This document shows positions 33,616-43,480 of a stretch of 64,000 nucleotides of DNA, one piece after another. The position numbers and the translations under genes were made by a program. Under the pieces are notes generated by a model. The model made no database searches. It saw only the letters and a program-made list of their open reading frames with translations, and was not told the origin of the DNA. Numbering within the stretch: the stretch's first letter is position 1; every line of letters begins with the position of its first letter. The DNA is taken from contig OY821518.1 in assembly GCA_963682025.1 (NCBI GenBank), forward strand, positions 230,349,848-230,413,847, given 5' to 3'. Source of the DNA: Cordilura impudica (Eukaryota; Arthropoda; Insecta; Diptera; Scathophagidae).

Positions 33616-34145
33616 ATAATCCAAACAAGACCCAAGCAATTATTTTTCCGTTCAACAAATCTCCCAAAAGACTGCCAAGACGTCATCTTCATATTGGAAA
33701 TAATACCATAAATGTACTTAATCATGTCAAATATCTCAGAGTTGTCTTGGACAAAAAGCTTACTTTTAAACAACATATTATGGCTACGTGTCAAAAAGCT
33801 ATAAAATCATTTAAAGCATTATGGCCACTACTAAATAGAAGGTCATTTCTAAACCCCAAAAACAAAAATCTACTCTTCAAAAGTGTTATAAGGCCGATAT
33901 TAACATACGCGTGTCCTATTTGGAGTGACGCTGCCAGCTGCCACCTTAAACGCTTACAAATTATACAAAACAAATGTCTTAAAATGATAAATAAAAAGCC
34001 CTGGAGGTATCCTACAAATCTTCTTCATGAAGAAACAGGTTATGAAAAAATTATCGATTTCATAACAAGGATTAATAACAATTACTTTGCCAAAATTGAA
34101 AATTCCTCTTACCCACTGATAAGAGAATGTAGAGAAATAACGTAA
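33616..34145 (+). pseudogene. LINE-A ORF2 C-terminal (thumb/post-RT) region, copy 2
   Basis: Last part of ORF2 after the Helentron: PNKTQAIIFPFNKS, VKYLRVVLDKKLTFKQHI, FKSVIRPILTYACPIWSDA and KCLKMINKKPWRYPTN, ending REIT at 34145. These are standard C-terminal motifs of Jockey ORF2 proteins. The frame is open and extends backwards into the Helentron's 3' end by chance (to 33531). It matches 6283-6520 of copy 1, which begins part-way through. Confidence 0.87.
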
Positions 34146-34435
34146 AATTAAAAAGAAATCACCAAAATTGAAAATTATGTGCTTATAGAGGTCTATTATT
34201 TCTAATAAACCTCCTATAAGCACATAAATATTTTCAGATAGTATTTGAATTTATTAAATCATATAAAGGTTTTTTTCCTCCCATTTTCCTTTAAAAATCA
34301 TTAAAAAAATAATATAAAAACTATTTAATATCTTTAGATCCTATATATTATTTGTTGTAATATCTATATGTAAAGATAAGATCTCATATGTAAATATCAA
34401 AAATTTGTTAAAATATGTAAATAAAGGAAGAATAT

Positions 34436-34908
34436 TTAATTGAAATTGAATTGATGTACACTAAAGGGCAAAACTTCTAGCGCGGCCGTCACACAATGGC
34501 CTGAAATACCGATTTGCTGTCAGCTATTAGATATTTTCCTATGTCGTTTAATTTAATGAAGAGAAGTGATTCTAGAATGACAAGGGCTTCGGTTGTATAA
34601 TTGTGGCAAACATTAAGTGAGAATGAGGCTTTAATATCCATATGAGGTATCCAAAAAGACAACTAGTTTTGTCAGGTGTTTTTGAGCCATCTGTAAAAAT
34701 TCGTTTAAATTTTTTTCATCTTTCTTTATTATTAAATATTTTCTTTGTATATTGACTTTTTGATATCTAAATAAAGGAAGAATATATAATTGAAATTAAA
34801 TTGGTATCTAAATATACCACTGTTAGAATAATGGTATTAGATTTAATAATAATTGGTAATTGATATCTTAACAGTTTTTCATATTTCTCAATCTGGTGGT
34901 TTGTATTT
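34436..34908. other. no gene; partial direct repeat of the LINE-A tail
   Basis: AAATAAAGGAAGAATAT plus AATTGAAATT recurs at 34422-34460 and 34768-34800, and in inverted form at 2560-2605, which suggests a second LINE-A tail or target copy. Nothing coding. Confidence 0.4.
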
Positions 34909-35214
34909 TGATACTAGCTAGACCGTTCGATTTTTGTATAAAATCGTTTATTAACATCCCAAAGGAGTTGCTATTTAAAATCGTCAAAATCGGTCAACGG
35001 GTTCACGAGCTATGAATTAAACTTTGAAAAAACTATTGAAAAAAAAAATTTTTCAGAGTATTTGTTGTTTATTTAAGATATGTTGTATATGTTGTAATTC
35101 TTCGTATTGTTGAAGTCATTACAGTTGTGTGTATATTAATACCGCACGTGTCACATTGGCCTAAGCAAGTTTTACCACATATGTATATTTTTATCATTAA
35201 AATTAAATATTAAA

Positions 35215-36480
35215 AATTAATAAAAAATAAAAAATGGAAAATGAAAAATGTAAAATGAAAAATGGATAATGAAAAATGGAAAATGAAAATTGAAAAATTA
35301 AAAATGGAAAATGAAAAATTGAAAATCGAAAATGGAAAATGCGAAATGAGAAATGGAAAATGAAAAATGAAAATGAAAAATGGAAACTGAAAAGTGGAAA
35401 ATGAAAAATTAAAAATGGAAAATGAAAAATGGAAAATGAGAAATGGATAATGGAACATGAAAAATTAAAAATGAAAAATGAAAATTGAAAAATGGAAAAT
35501 GAAAACTGGAAAATGGAAAATGAAATATGAAAAATTGAAAATGGAAAAATGGAATATGGAAAATGAAAAATAAAAAATGGGAAATTAAAAATTAAAATTG
35601 AAAAATGGAAAATGAAAAATGGAAAATGAAAAATGGAAAACGGAAAACGAAAAATTAAAAATGGAAAATGAAAAATGAAAAATCAAAATTGAAAATTGAA
35701 AAATGAAAAATGGTAATTGAAAAATTAAAAATGAAATATTGAAAATGAAAAATGGAAAATGAAAAATGAAAAATTGAAAATCGAAAATGGAAAATGGGAA
35801 ATGGAAAATGAAAATGAAAAATGGAAAATGGAAAATGCAAAATTAAAAATGGAAAATGAAAAATGAGAAATGGAAAATGGAACATGAAAAATGAAAAATG
35901 GAAAATGGAAAAAGAAAAATGAAAAATGGAAAATGAAAAATGCAAAATGCTAAATGCAAAATGGAAAATGAAAAATTAAAAATGACAAATAGAAAATGAA
36001 AAATGTAAAAATGGAAAATGGAATATGGAAAATAAAAAATGAAAAAAAAAAAAAAATGGAAAATTAAAATTGAAAAATGGAAAATGAAAAATGGAAAACG
36101 GAAAACGAAAAATGAAAAATTAAAAATGAAAAATGAAAATTGGAAAATGAAAAATGATAAATAGAAAATGGAAATGAAAAATGGAAAATGAAAAATTTTA
36201 AATTAAAAATGGCAAATGGAAAATGAAAAATTAAAAATTAAAAATGAAATATGAAAAATGGAAAGTGAAATATGGAAAATGAAAAATGGAAAATGAAAAT
36301 ATAAAAATGAAAAATGAAAAATGGAAAACGGAAAATGAAAAATTAAAAATGGAAAATGAAAAATGGAAAATGAAAAATCGAAAATGGAAAATGAAAAGTG
36401 GAAAATGAAAAATGAGAAATTAAAATGAAAAACCAAAAATGAAAAACGAAAGATGAAAATTGAAAAGTGAAAAATGGAAA
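35215..36480. repeat. satellite array, 14-15 bp purine-rich unit
   Basis: Dozens of copies of a motif near GAAAAATGGAAAAT with ATTAAAA variants and some higher-order similarity between blocks. The top strand has almost no C. The Phe/Ser/His-rich minus frames within it are repeat artefacts. Confidence 0.92.
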
Positions 36481-36489
36481 ATTATTATT

Positions 36490-36596
36490 AGAAATAAATC
36501 CATCCCTGCATAGGTCCGCATATGCTAGAGATTACTCATCCCTGGTACGAACCAAGGGATAAGCTCTGTTGCAGCATAAGCTGTATGAACTATGGT
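36490..36596 (-). mobile_element. LINE-C 3' end, very short insertion in the array
   Basis: Near-identical to 37181-37286. On the minus strand it ends in GATTTATTTC and (TAA)n, the usual 3' tail. It sits between array sequences, so it is a truncated retro-insertion. Confidence 0.65.
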
Positions 36597-36682
36597 AAAA
36601 TGATAAAAAAAATGAAAATTGAAAATGAAAAAGGTGGAGGGTATCAAAGATTCTGCCCAGCCGAATTTAATTCTCTTACTTG

Positions 36683-37180
36683 TTTTTATATTCAAATCTT
36701 TCAAAGAAAGTTGGTCTATTTCTGTATTTTCATTAAATTGTCGAATATATTTTGTAGCAGTGTATTTTTCTTTGGCTATTATTCGGGTGATATATCTGGC
36801 CGCTAAAGCTCATTAGGCTTATAACTGATCCCTGATATTCATTTAATCGTCCTTTCTTTTTTCTCTAGGGTAAGATTCTTGTATTGAAAAATTTTGTGTA
36901 CTTGTCAACTTGTTAAAATAATTACATTTAAATAAGTATTGGCAAATATTTTTTATTTCCATCCGGCTGAATATATTTGGTTACAATTAACAAAGTCATC
37001 TTTAGTTGTTAATTCGCAACAATTGAAATACAAGTAAATCTTTATTGAGTATTTTCAAACATATGTTTAGGTTCAACAACGACAGTATCGCAATATGTAC
37101 ATGTATGTACATATGTATATAATAGCCTTAGAACTAAGATTGTTCTAATAAACAATTTTTTTATTATTATTATTATTATA
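36683..37180. other. no gene seen
   Basis: AT-rich DNA with no repeat partner noticed. It ends in (TTA)n at 37160-37178, the tail of LINE-C. Confidence 0.4.
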
Positions 37181-37860
37181 GAAATAAATCCATCCCTGCA
37201 TAGGTCCGCATATGCTAGAGATTACTCATCCCTGGTACGTACCACGGGATAAGCTCTGTTGCAGCATAAGCTGTGTGAACTATGGTTTTGGAATAATTTA
37301 TTATTATTAGTAGTATTTAAATACTTTTAAATGACATTTCATATTAATTAACAAATATTACCATATATTCTGATTAAAAGTTAACATTTTTAATAAAATT
37401 TACAGTTTTCTTTCTAAAAAGATTTATATTAATTTCGTTCTTGACATCATTCGGCATCATGTTGTAAAGACTTAATCCTTTGTAAAATAAAGATTTTTGC
37501 ATTGCTGTTGTATCTGCTCTCTGTGTTCTAAAGTCTAAGGCATTCCTAAGGTTATAGGGTTGAACATCTCCAACATATCTAATTTGTTCGATCAAGTAGT
37601 CTGGTGCTCTTCCCATCTTAATTTTTTGGATAAAGAATATTGTATTAAGTTGCAGCCTTTGTTGGATGTTTAGCCATTTCAGTGTGTCTAACATATATCT
37701 TATTGAAGTAAACCGATAACATTTTAAAATTGAGCGCTTAGCCTTATTTTGTAGTTTTTGCAGCCTCGTTATTTGTTGGTCTGAACAGCATGAAAATAAT
37801 ATGGTTGACCCATACTCAAAATGAGGTTTTATGGTAGTGTTATATATATTAATTATATAT
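37181..37860 (-). mobile_element. LINE-C, 5'-truncated non-LTR element
   Basis: Minus strand: coding end, about 190 bp of 3' UTR, then a (TAA)n tail at 37161-37178. It is cut off on the 5' side near a TATATAT run at about 37850. Confidence 0.7.
37374..37850 (-). pseudogene. LINE-C ORF2 C-terminal fragment
   Basis: End of a non-LTR ORF2. The longest frame is 37374-37694 (LDTLKWLNIQQRLQLNTIFF, APDYLIEQIRYVGDVQPYNL, KSLFYKGLSLYNMMPNDVK). Upstream in the same direction, TIKPHFEYGSTILFSCCSD and ITRLQKLQNKAKR are readable to about 37850. This is the post-RT region common in CR1/Jockey-superfamily elements. The catalytic domain is absent. Confidence 0.75.
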
Positions 37861-38279
37861 ATTATATATATTATTTTGTTCTAATAAACAATGTTGACGT
37901 CAAATTTCTGTATATTTCTTAACAAGATTTCTACATTTTATTGTTAAGTACAATTCTGTCCTTTTCTTGGTTAATATACATATATTTGGTATATGTAAAT
38001 TTGGTTAATATCTATTTTGTATAAGTAAATTTGAATGAATGATGTTAAAAAATATATTTTCGAAAGAATTTTTTATTAATAAACATCAAAAACATGTCTT
38101 TTCTAAACAAAATTCGTGGTCACAAAAGCAATAATATATAAATATGACAACAATTGAGAGAGAAATGAAAATAATATCAATTTTATTTCAGTGCGATCAA
38201 GAATGATCTGTAAACACAAGAATTTTTTTGCGGTTGACAAAACCTTGGAAACTTTTACTACACAATAATTCAAAACTTT
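37861..38279. other. no gene seen
   Basis: AT-rich, with TA runs at 37850-37875 and short T tracts. No repeat partner noticed. Confidence 0.4.
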
Positions 38280-38560
38280 CCATCTACTTTCGGTTTCAAT
38301 ATTTTGTTGGGTATCCATTACTTTTTATTACTGCTTCACAATGCCGAGGCATGGAGTCAGTTAAATTGTTGTTGATATCCATTCAAATTAACTGTATTTT
38401 GCGATTTACAATTTCCCATAGATTTCCCATGGGATTGAGTTCTGGCCAATTCCGAAACACTAGCTGCATTAGATTGTACCCATACGGTTATAACTTTGGA
38501 TATGCATTTTGGGTTATTGCCATATTTTCTTCTGTGTATGGATACTATTTTTGAACATTT
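38280..38560 (-). pseudogene. Tc1-like transposase C-terminal fragment
   Basis: Minus strand, several frames: NNPKCISKVITVWVQSNAAS corresponds to the DNDPKHTSK region just after the second catalytic Asp. After a one-base shift WPELNPMGNLWEIVNRKI stands where the family has a SPDLNPIENLW motif; the catalytic Glu is replaced by Gly. It closes with SMPRHCEAVIKSNGYPTKY, the usual Tc1 C-terminus. Not related to the two longer Tc1 elements in the window at a level I can align. No terminal repeats were identified. Confidence 0.7.
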
Positions 38561-38779
38561 TCAAACTCTTGTTATTAAATTATCCTTTGACTCGCCTTAG
38601 GAGACGTGCGCCTAAATGTTGAGTCGTTAACGTACATACGTCTTTCACGCTATTTATTGATAATGTTTTAATATTTCATAGAATATTTCTCCCAAATTTC
38701 TTTTGCTTAAGACCAGCAGTAGTATTATTCAGGATTTTGACTCTTCACAAAACTTTATTCTTGCCATTATTTTATAATA

Positions 38780-40016
38780 AAGGGTCCGCCAAATAACTTT
38801 TTTTTTTTGAAAAAACTATAAAAAAAACTACTGAATATTATCTCAAATTTCTTTTTTTATTTGAAAGGACAATCCTTCCGGTTAATAATGAAAATAATTT
38901 CATTCAAATGGCTGCCTCGGCTGGCCATGCAGTAGCCTACACGATCGGTCCAATTTTTAAGCACATTATCGATTGTGTGCAGCTGTATTTCACCAATGGC
39001 TTCACGAATATTGTCCTTTAAAGCGTCTCTGGCTTGTTGGCGTAACACTTATCTTTGAGGGCAACCCACAAATAATAGTCCAACGGTGTCAAATCGCAGC
39101 TCCGAGGTGGCCAAACGACATCAGCTCTGCGGCTGATAATGCGATCTTCAACAACAGGGCGCAAAACATCGAGTGTAGCTTCGGCTGTGTGGCACGTAGC
39201 GCCGTCCTGTTGAAACCAAATGTTGCCAATATCCTCCTCTTTAATTTTTGTGAACAAAAATTCGTTCAACATGGCCCGATAACGATCGCCATTGACTGTA
39301 ACGGCCACTCCTTGCTCATTTTCGAAGAAAAATGGCCCAATTATGCCTCTGGACCAAAATCCGCACCAAACAGTGACTCGTTTTGGGTGTATCGGCTTTT
39401 CAATGTATGCGTGCGGGATTTCTGTGCCCCAAATGCGACAATTTTGCTTGTTTACATACCCGCCAAAATCAAAATGAGCTTCATCTGAAAAGATGATTTT
39501 TTTGGCAAAACCGGCATCTTCTGTAAGTCGATCGCAGGCCCACTTAGCGAAGCGAAAACGCATTTGATGGTCAGTTGGCTTCAACTCCTGAACCAATTAG
39601 TGTCATACCAAGGTCTTTATGCAAAATTCGTCTCAATGATGCCTCCGAAATGTTCGATTCTTGAAAACGACGGTGAATTGATGTTGATGGCGCTTCACGC
39701 ACACTTTCTGCCACAGCAGCAATATTCTCGGGTGTACGCACTGTTTTTGGCTTTTCACGCTTTGGTTTATCGATAACGAACATACGGAGCTGACGGTGCT
39801 TCTCTTCCTCCAAAATCCGTACGAAATTTTCGCACACATTCTGCAACATTACCATGATTTTCAAAGTAATGTCGCAATATTTCCCAGCGTATACACAACC
39901 ATATTCGTTCAGCGGAAGGATAAAACTAATTATCTGTCAAATCAGACATGAGCTAAGTGTTACCATTCACAAAATAAGCACTAGTTGAAAAAAAAAACGT
40001 TAGATGGCGGACCCTT
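38780..40016 (-). mobile_element. rosa-type (DD41D) mariner element
   Basis: Inverted ends AAGGGTCCGCCA, each followed inward by a T/A-rich run, flanked by TA (38778-38779 and 40017-40018). Length 1237 bp, near the family's usual 1.3 kb. It holds one transposase gene on the minus strand. Confidence 0.88.
38857..39960 (-). pseudogene. mariner transposase, DD41D type, frameshifted
   Basis: DNA transposase with N-terminal helix-turn-helix and DDD catalytic core. N-terminal frames near 39780-39930 contain HYFENHGNVAECVRKF, then EKPKTVRTPENIAAVAESV and ISEASLRRILHKDLGM (39571-39864). The core frame (39018-39596) has IIFSDEAHFDFGG with the first Asp, WFQQDGATCHTA with the second, and CDLTPLDYYLW with the third. 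The last two Asp are separated by 41 residues, which defines the rosa group. The C-terminus (38857-39048) has AIGEIQLHTIDNVLKNWTDR. At least three frameshifts (around 39800, 39598 and 39030) break it, though all three catalytic Asp remain. Confidence 0.87.
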
Positions 40017-40139
40017 TATTTAAATATAAGAAATTCACAATTGAATTTTAAAATCAGTTGAAAGAAAACGTCAAAAACTATAAATATTTATGTTGTTTAT
40101 CTACAAAGTTTTATAAATAATTTGTTTAGAAATGTTTGC

Positions 40140-40340
40140 AACAAACCATTCTCCACTTAGGTGCTCTTCTAGTTGGTGGGTCGATTGCGTTAAGTTTCTT
40201 TGCAATAGCATCCTATATCTCTTCTACTCTTGCTTTAGATAAACATAGCAGTTCCTCGTGCCACATCAGGATATATCTCCATTTCCTCCACAATGCTTAA
40301 CTGGGCAGCTTGTGTAGATTCTTCTTTTTGCCCAAAAACA
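40140..40340 (-). pseudogene. Myb/SANT-like (zeste-type) DNA-binding domain fragment
   Basis: Minus-strand frames contain QLSIVEEMEIYPDVARGTAM and, after a stop and a shift, AIAKKLNAIDPPTRRAPKWRMV. This matches the pattern of Myb/SANT-like domains of insect zeste-like and MSANTD proteins (a KLNA-x-x-PP motif then a W-R/K pair). These domains also serve as DNA-binding partners of Harbinger transposases. Short, with stops. Either a host relic or a transposon accessory gene. Confidence 0.5.
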
Positions 40341-40362
40341 ATTATATATTTAAAATAGGAAC

Positions 40363-41883
40363 AAGTCTACTTTAGGGGCAACTCTCCGATTTTTTTGGGG
40401 GGGGTGGGGGGTAGGGGCTTTTGGGGTGATTCCAGCAAAATTTTTTTTTTTCGTCGGTCGAGCCTATTTTCCGAGTTATGGACCTCCAAAGTTTTGACAT
40501 GGACTTGTATATAACTCTGTTATTTACTATCGGATTTCACCAGTATATATATTTGAAAGGCTATTTCAGTACCTTTCATTTGGTATTTTTAAATTTGAAA
40601 TCCATTAACCCATTATGAACCTATTTCAAATTTTGTATTTTTCCAATAGAGTTTTTTCTTAAAAACGGGATTATCTCGTAAACAGACATTTATCATGTGT
40701 GGTTTTACGTTAACTGAATAAAAGCTGGGTCCAGTAGCTTCATTTTGATATATTCTTCGACCTCTTAACCCTTTCAGGACCGGATATATTAGGGATTTTA
40801 TGTACACTTTTTAGTTTTTGGAAAATATATGTTCCTATTTTTACGGTATTCCAAAAGTTTTATATTTTTTTAAATAATGGCTACACCTTTTTATTCATTG
40901 TCGAAAAATGTAAGTTTTTAAATTAATTAAAGTAGAATTTTTTATGTTTGTTGTGTATACATATATATGTTTTTTGAGTGATCTCTTATTAAAAAGTAAA
41001 AAGTAAACATTTCGTATAAGGGAAAATCAATAGTTTTCTTATTTTTATAATTAAGTATTGAAATCTGGCTTCGCATTCTAAAGTTTTTCTGCGTGGCGGC
41101 CTGCGGCCGCGCTTAAGGGTTCTCTCCTCCAGTAGGACGCGGCAGGTGGCTTCGCTGAATAAAGTTTTCCAGCGTACGTCACAAGAATAAAAAAATTTAT
41201 TTTCCCGGAAACATTAAAGTAAAGTATTGAAATCTGGCTTCGCATACTAAAGTTTTTCTGCGTGGCGGCCTGCGGCCGCGCTTAAGGGGTTTCTCCTCCA
41301 GTAGGACGCGGCAGGTGGCTTCGCTGAATAAAGTTTTCCAGCGTACGTCACAAGAATAAACAAGTGTCTTTTCCCGGAAACACTAAAGTAAATCGCGCGA
41401 TTTTTTATAAAAAATTTTCATAATATTCTGCAAATATATTTCTAATGGGTTAATTCCCATAAAAAATAATGGTATACCCGGTCCTGAAAGGGTTAAAAGG
41501 TCGAAAAATATATGAAAACGAAGATACTGAACCCAGCTTTTATTCAGTTAACGTAAAACTACACATGATAAATGTCTGTTTACGAGATAATCCCGTTTTT
41601 AAGAAAAAACTCTACTGGAAAAATACAAAATTTGAAAGACGTTCATAATGGGTTAATGGAAAGGTACTGAAATAAGCTTTCAAATGATATATATATTGGT
41701 GAAATCCGATAGTAAATAACAGTTATATACAAGTCCATGTCAAAACTTTGGAGGCCCATAACTCGGAAAATAGGCTCGACCAACGAAAAAAAAATATTTC
41801 CCTAGAACCGCAATAAAATGTTTTATAAGTGGTGAGAATTTGGATCCGATCGGGGAGTTGCCCCTAAACTAGACTTAAGCCTT
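40363..41883. repeat. foldback element FB3
   Basis: Same family as FB2. Inverted arms of about 250 bp (40363-40620 against 41645-41883) share ACCTCCAAAGTTTTGACATG, TAACTCGGAAAATAGGCTCG and AACCCATTATGAAC. Outer ends AAGTCTAC-TTTAGGGGCAAC and complement. The centre has two tandem GC-rich modules. A G-rich patch (GGGGGGGGTGGGGGG) lies at about 40399-40413 in the left arm only. Confidence 0.8.
41045..41365 (+). repeat. GC-rich module of FB3, two tandem copies
   Basis: Units at about 41055-41195 and 41222-41361, each with GAAATCTGGCTTCGCAT, GCGTGGCGGCCTGCGGCCGC, GGTGGCTTCGCTGAATAAAG and CGTACGTCACAAGAATAAA. Very similar to each other and, inverted, to 17780-17915. Confidence 0.8.
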
Positions 41884-42299
41884 AAAATATTACCTAATAT
41901 CATAATACCTACTTAAATATTTTTGTTTGTTTTTTAAAATTTGTATCCAAAAAACACCAATATAATCGAAAAATATTGTTTTTTAAACAACTAATACCAT
42001 GATCAGACGCTCTCTGAATCACAATTGCGAACTTTGGCGTTCAAACGATTGTTCTTGTTTCATTTAGACGTTTATATTTTTTGTGCAAATATTTGGCGCG
42101 GCTCTTTCTTTTTTGTTTTGTTTTTATTTAAATATATATATGTAAATATATACTTTTTATTTGTTAAATGTTTCTATTTATTTTATTGCACACATTCATT
42201 TTTTGTTTTTTTCTTTGTTTATATTTTTTTAACAGCTATTCAGATAAACTATCGATAATTTTTTTTATCAAAATTGGAGATGATTAAAAAAAATTTTTC
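41884..42299. other. no gene seen
   Basis: AT-rich, T-rich tracts 42130-42240, and one TATCGATA at 42250-42257 (see rejected list). Confidence 0.4.
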
Positions 42300-42670
42300 G
42301 TGGTTCGCAACATGATTCAAAATGAAATAAAAAACGAACCAGCATGTTGCTATGTAAAATTAACCAAACTTTATCAGCTGTTCACAAATTTAACGTACAA
42401 ACGTAACAAAAATACAAAATCAACAGAAGCTAACGACACGATACGTTTAGCTAAGTTGCAAGTGCTTAATGTTTTTCATAAGACAGGTTGAATCAGATGT
42501 TTTGCGAAGTTACTGTTACGCGTGGCTAACTAGGCTTTCAGTACCGCCAGAAAATTTGAAGCGCTGAATTTGACATTTCAAGTTACAAAATATTCTTCTG
42601 CTGACACATACAATGCTGTGTCTATTCCACAATGTGCAATGTATAAAAAATGACTTGAGACACTAGGTCT
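42300..42670. repeat. MITE-C relative (inverted) and fragment shared with 1982-2055
   Basis: AACCAGCATGTTGC, TTTATCAGCTGTTCACAAAT and the end CGTGGCTAACTAGGC identify MITE-C. At 42583-42670 GACACATACAATGCTGTGTC and ATGACTTGAGACAC match 1985-2050. Confidence 0.55.
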
Positions 42671-42892
42671 ATGTTGTCATTTTGTGGGGACAAATTTTTA
42701 AGTGGTTGATACAGCTCCCCTATACAGCCATTGCCTTCGCAAGGGAGGTTAGCTGTTTAATATGTAAATTGAAAAAAGCACGTGCAAAAAGTATCATTTA
42801 ACCTAACTGCACGTGGAGTATCAACGCCAGGAACACAAAGTAAAAACCGAAACGCGTTTTCTCTTATTCGATATAATACATTAAAACAAAGT

Positions 42893-43378
42893 TTTTATTA
42901 AAACTCTTTCTTTCCTTATGCATATGAGAGTGTGTGACTATCTTAAAATTAATCTTTGGCCACAACAATTCTATGGACAATGATTCAGATCGATTGGATA
43001 AGGGGAAATGGGGTTTAAATCACTACGTGACTGTGCGTGACTGTGTGCGCGATTAAGTCAAAGTTAATCTTTTTTTCACACCAAGTGTATGGACCAAGTT
43101 TCAGATCGATCGGATGAGGGAAAAGGACATTTAGATCATCAGTGACTGTGCGTGACTAAGTCAAAGTTAATCTTTTTTCACAGCAAGTGTATGTACCAAG
43201 TTTCAGACCGATCGGATGGGGGGAAATGATATTTAGATCACTCCGGCACTATGCGTGACTACCCCAAAATTAATCTGTAGTCACAACAAGACTATGGGCC
43301 AAGTTTCAGATCAATTGGATAAGGAGGAATGGGGTTGCCCCACGACAGACAGAGAGATTGAGTTAAAAGAAAGAGTTT
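42893..43378 (+). repeat. minisatellite element MS, copy 1
   Basis: Outer ends AAACTCTTTCTTTCC and AAAGAAAGAGTTT are inverted. Inside are about three to four units of 110-125 bp holding CGTGACTGTGCGTGACT and TTCAGATCGATCGGATGAGG. A short (GACA)n tract is at the right end. Other copies: 56484-57312 (inverted) and 59306-60104. Confidence 0.75.
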
Positions 43379-43480
43379 AAAAATATACTGACCTAGCATG
43401 GTGTCTCGACTAGCCATAATTCATGGCAATGTTCAAGTCAATGGCTAGTGGAGACCGCTAATGTTCATGTCATGACTTAC

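Larger units (their letters stand above)
19912..34435 (+). mobile_element. LINE-A copy 2, split by LINE-B and a Helentron
   Basis: The element occupies 19912-23081, 25072-25335 and 33616-34435. The pieces join in order and give about 4.25 kb with both ends, so this was a full-length Jockey-type element before two insertions. The 3' UTR (34146-34435) ends ATGTAAATAAAGGAAG, with no long poly(A). Confidence 0.88.
34909..36682 (-). mobile_element. Helentron-like element Hel-3, inverted, 3' end truncated
   Basis: The 5' end lies at 36682 (minus-strand CAAGTAAGAGAATTAAATTC), followed by a mutated hairpin and GATACCCTCCACC. The flank is again an A-run. The 3' part (34909-35170) matches 61490-61740 of the Hel-3 copy in LINE-D but the terminal hairpin is missing. 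Between them lies a 1.27-kb satellite array. Confidence 0.75.

Noticed and set aside
33531..34145. 204-codon open frame that looks like one gene
   Set aside because: Its first 28 or so codons are the Helentron 3' end and the rest is LINE-A ORF2. The fusion is a by-product of the insertion.
35210..36436. Three minus-strand frames of 77-96 codons rich in Phe, Ser, His and Ile
   Set aside because: They are translations of the GAAAAATGGAAAAT satellite; the repeat happens to lack stops in that frame.
42250..42257. TATCGATA, the DRE core promoter motif of flies
   Set aside because: Single occurrence in AT-rich repeat DNA with no exon nearby; chance is likely.
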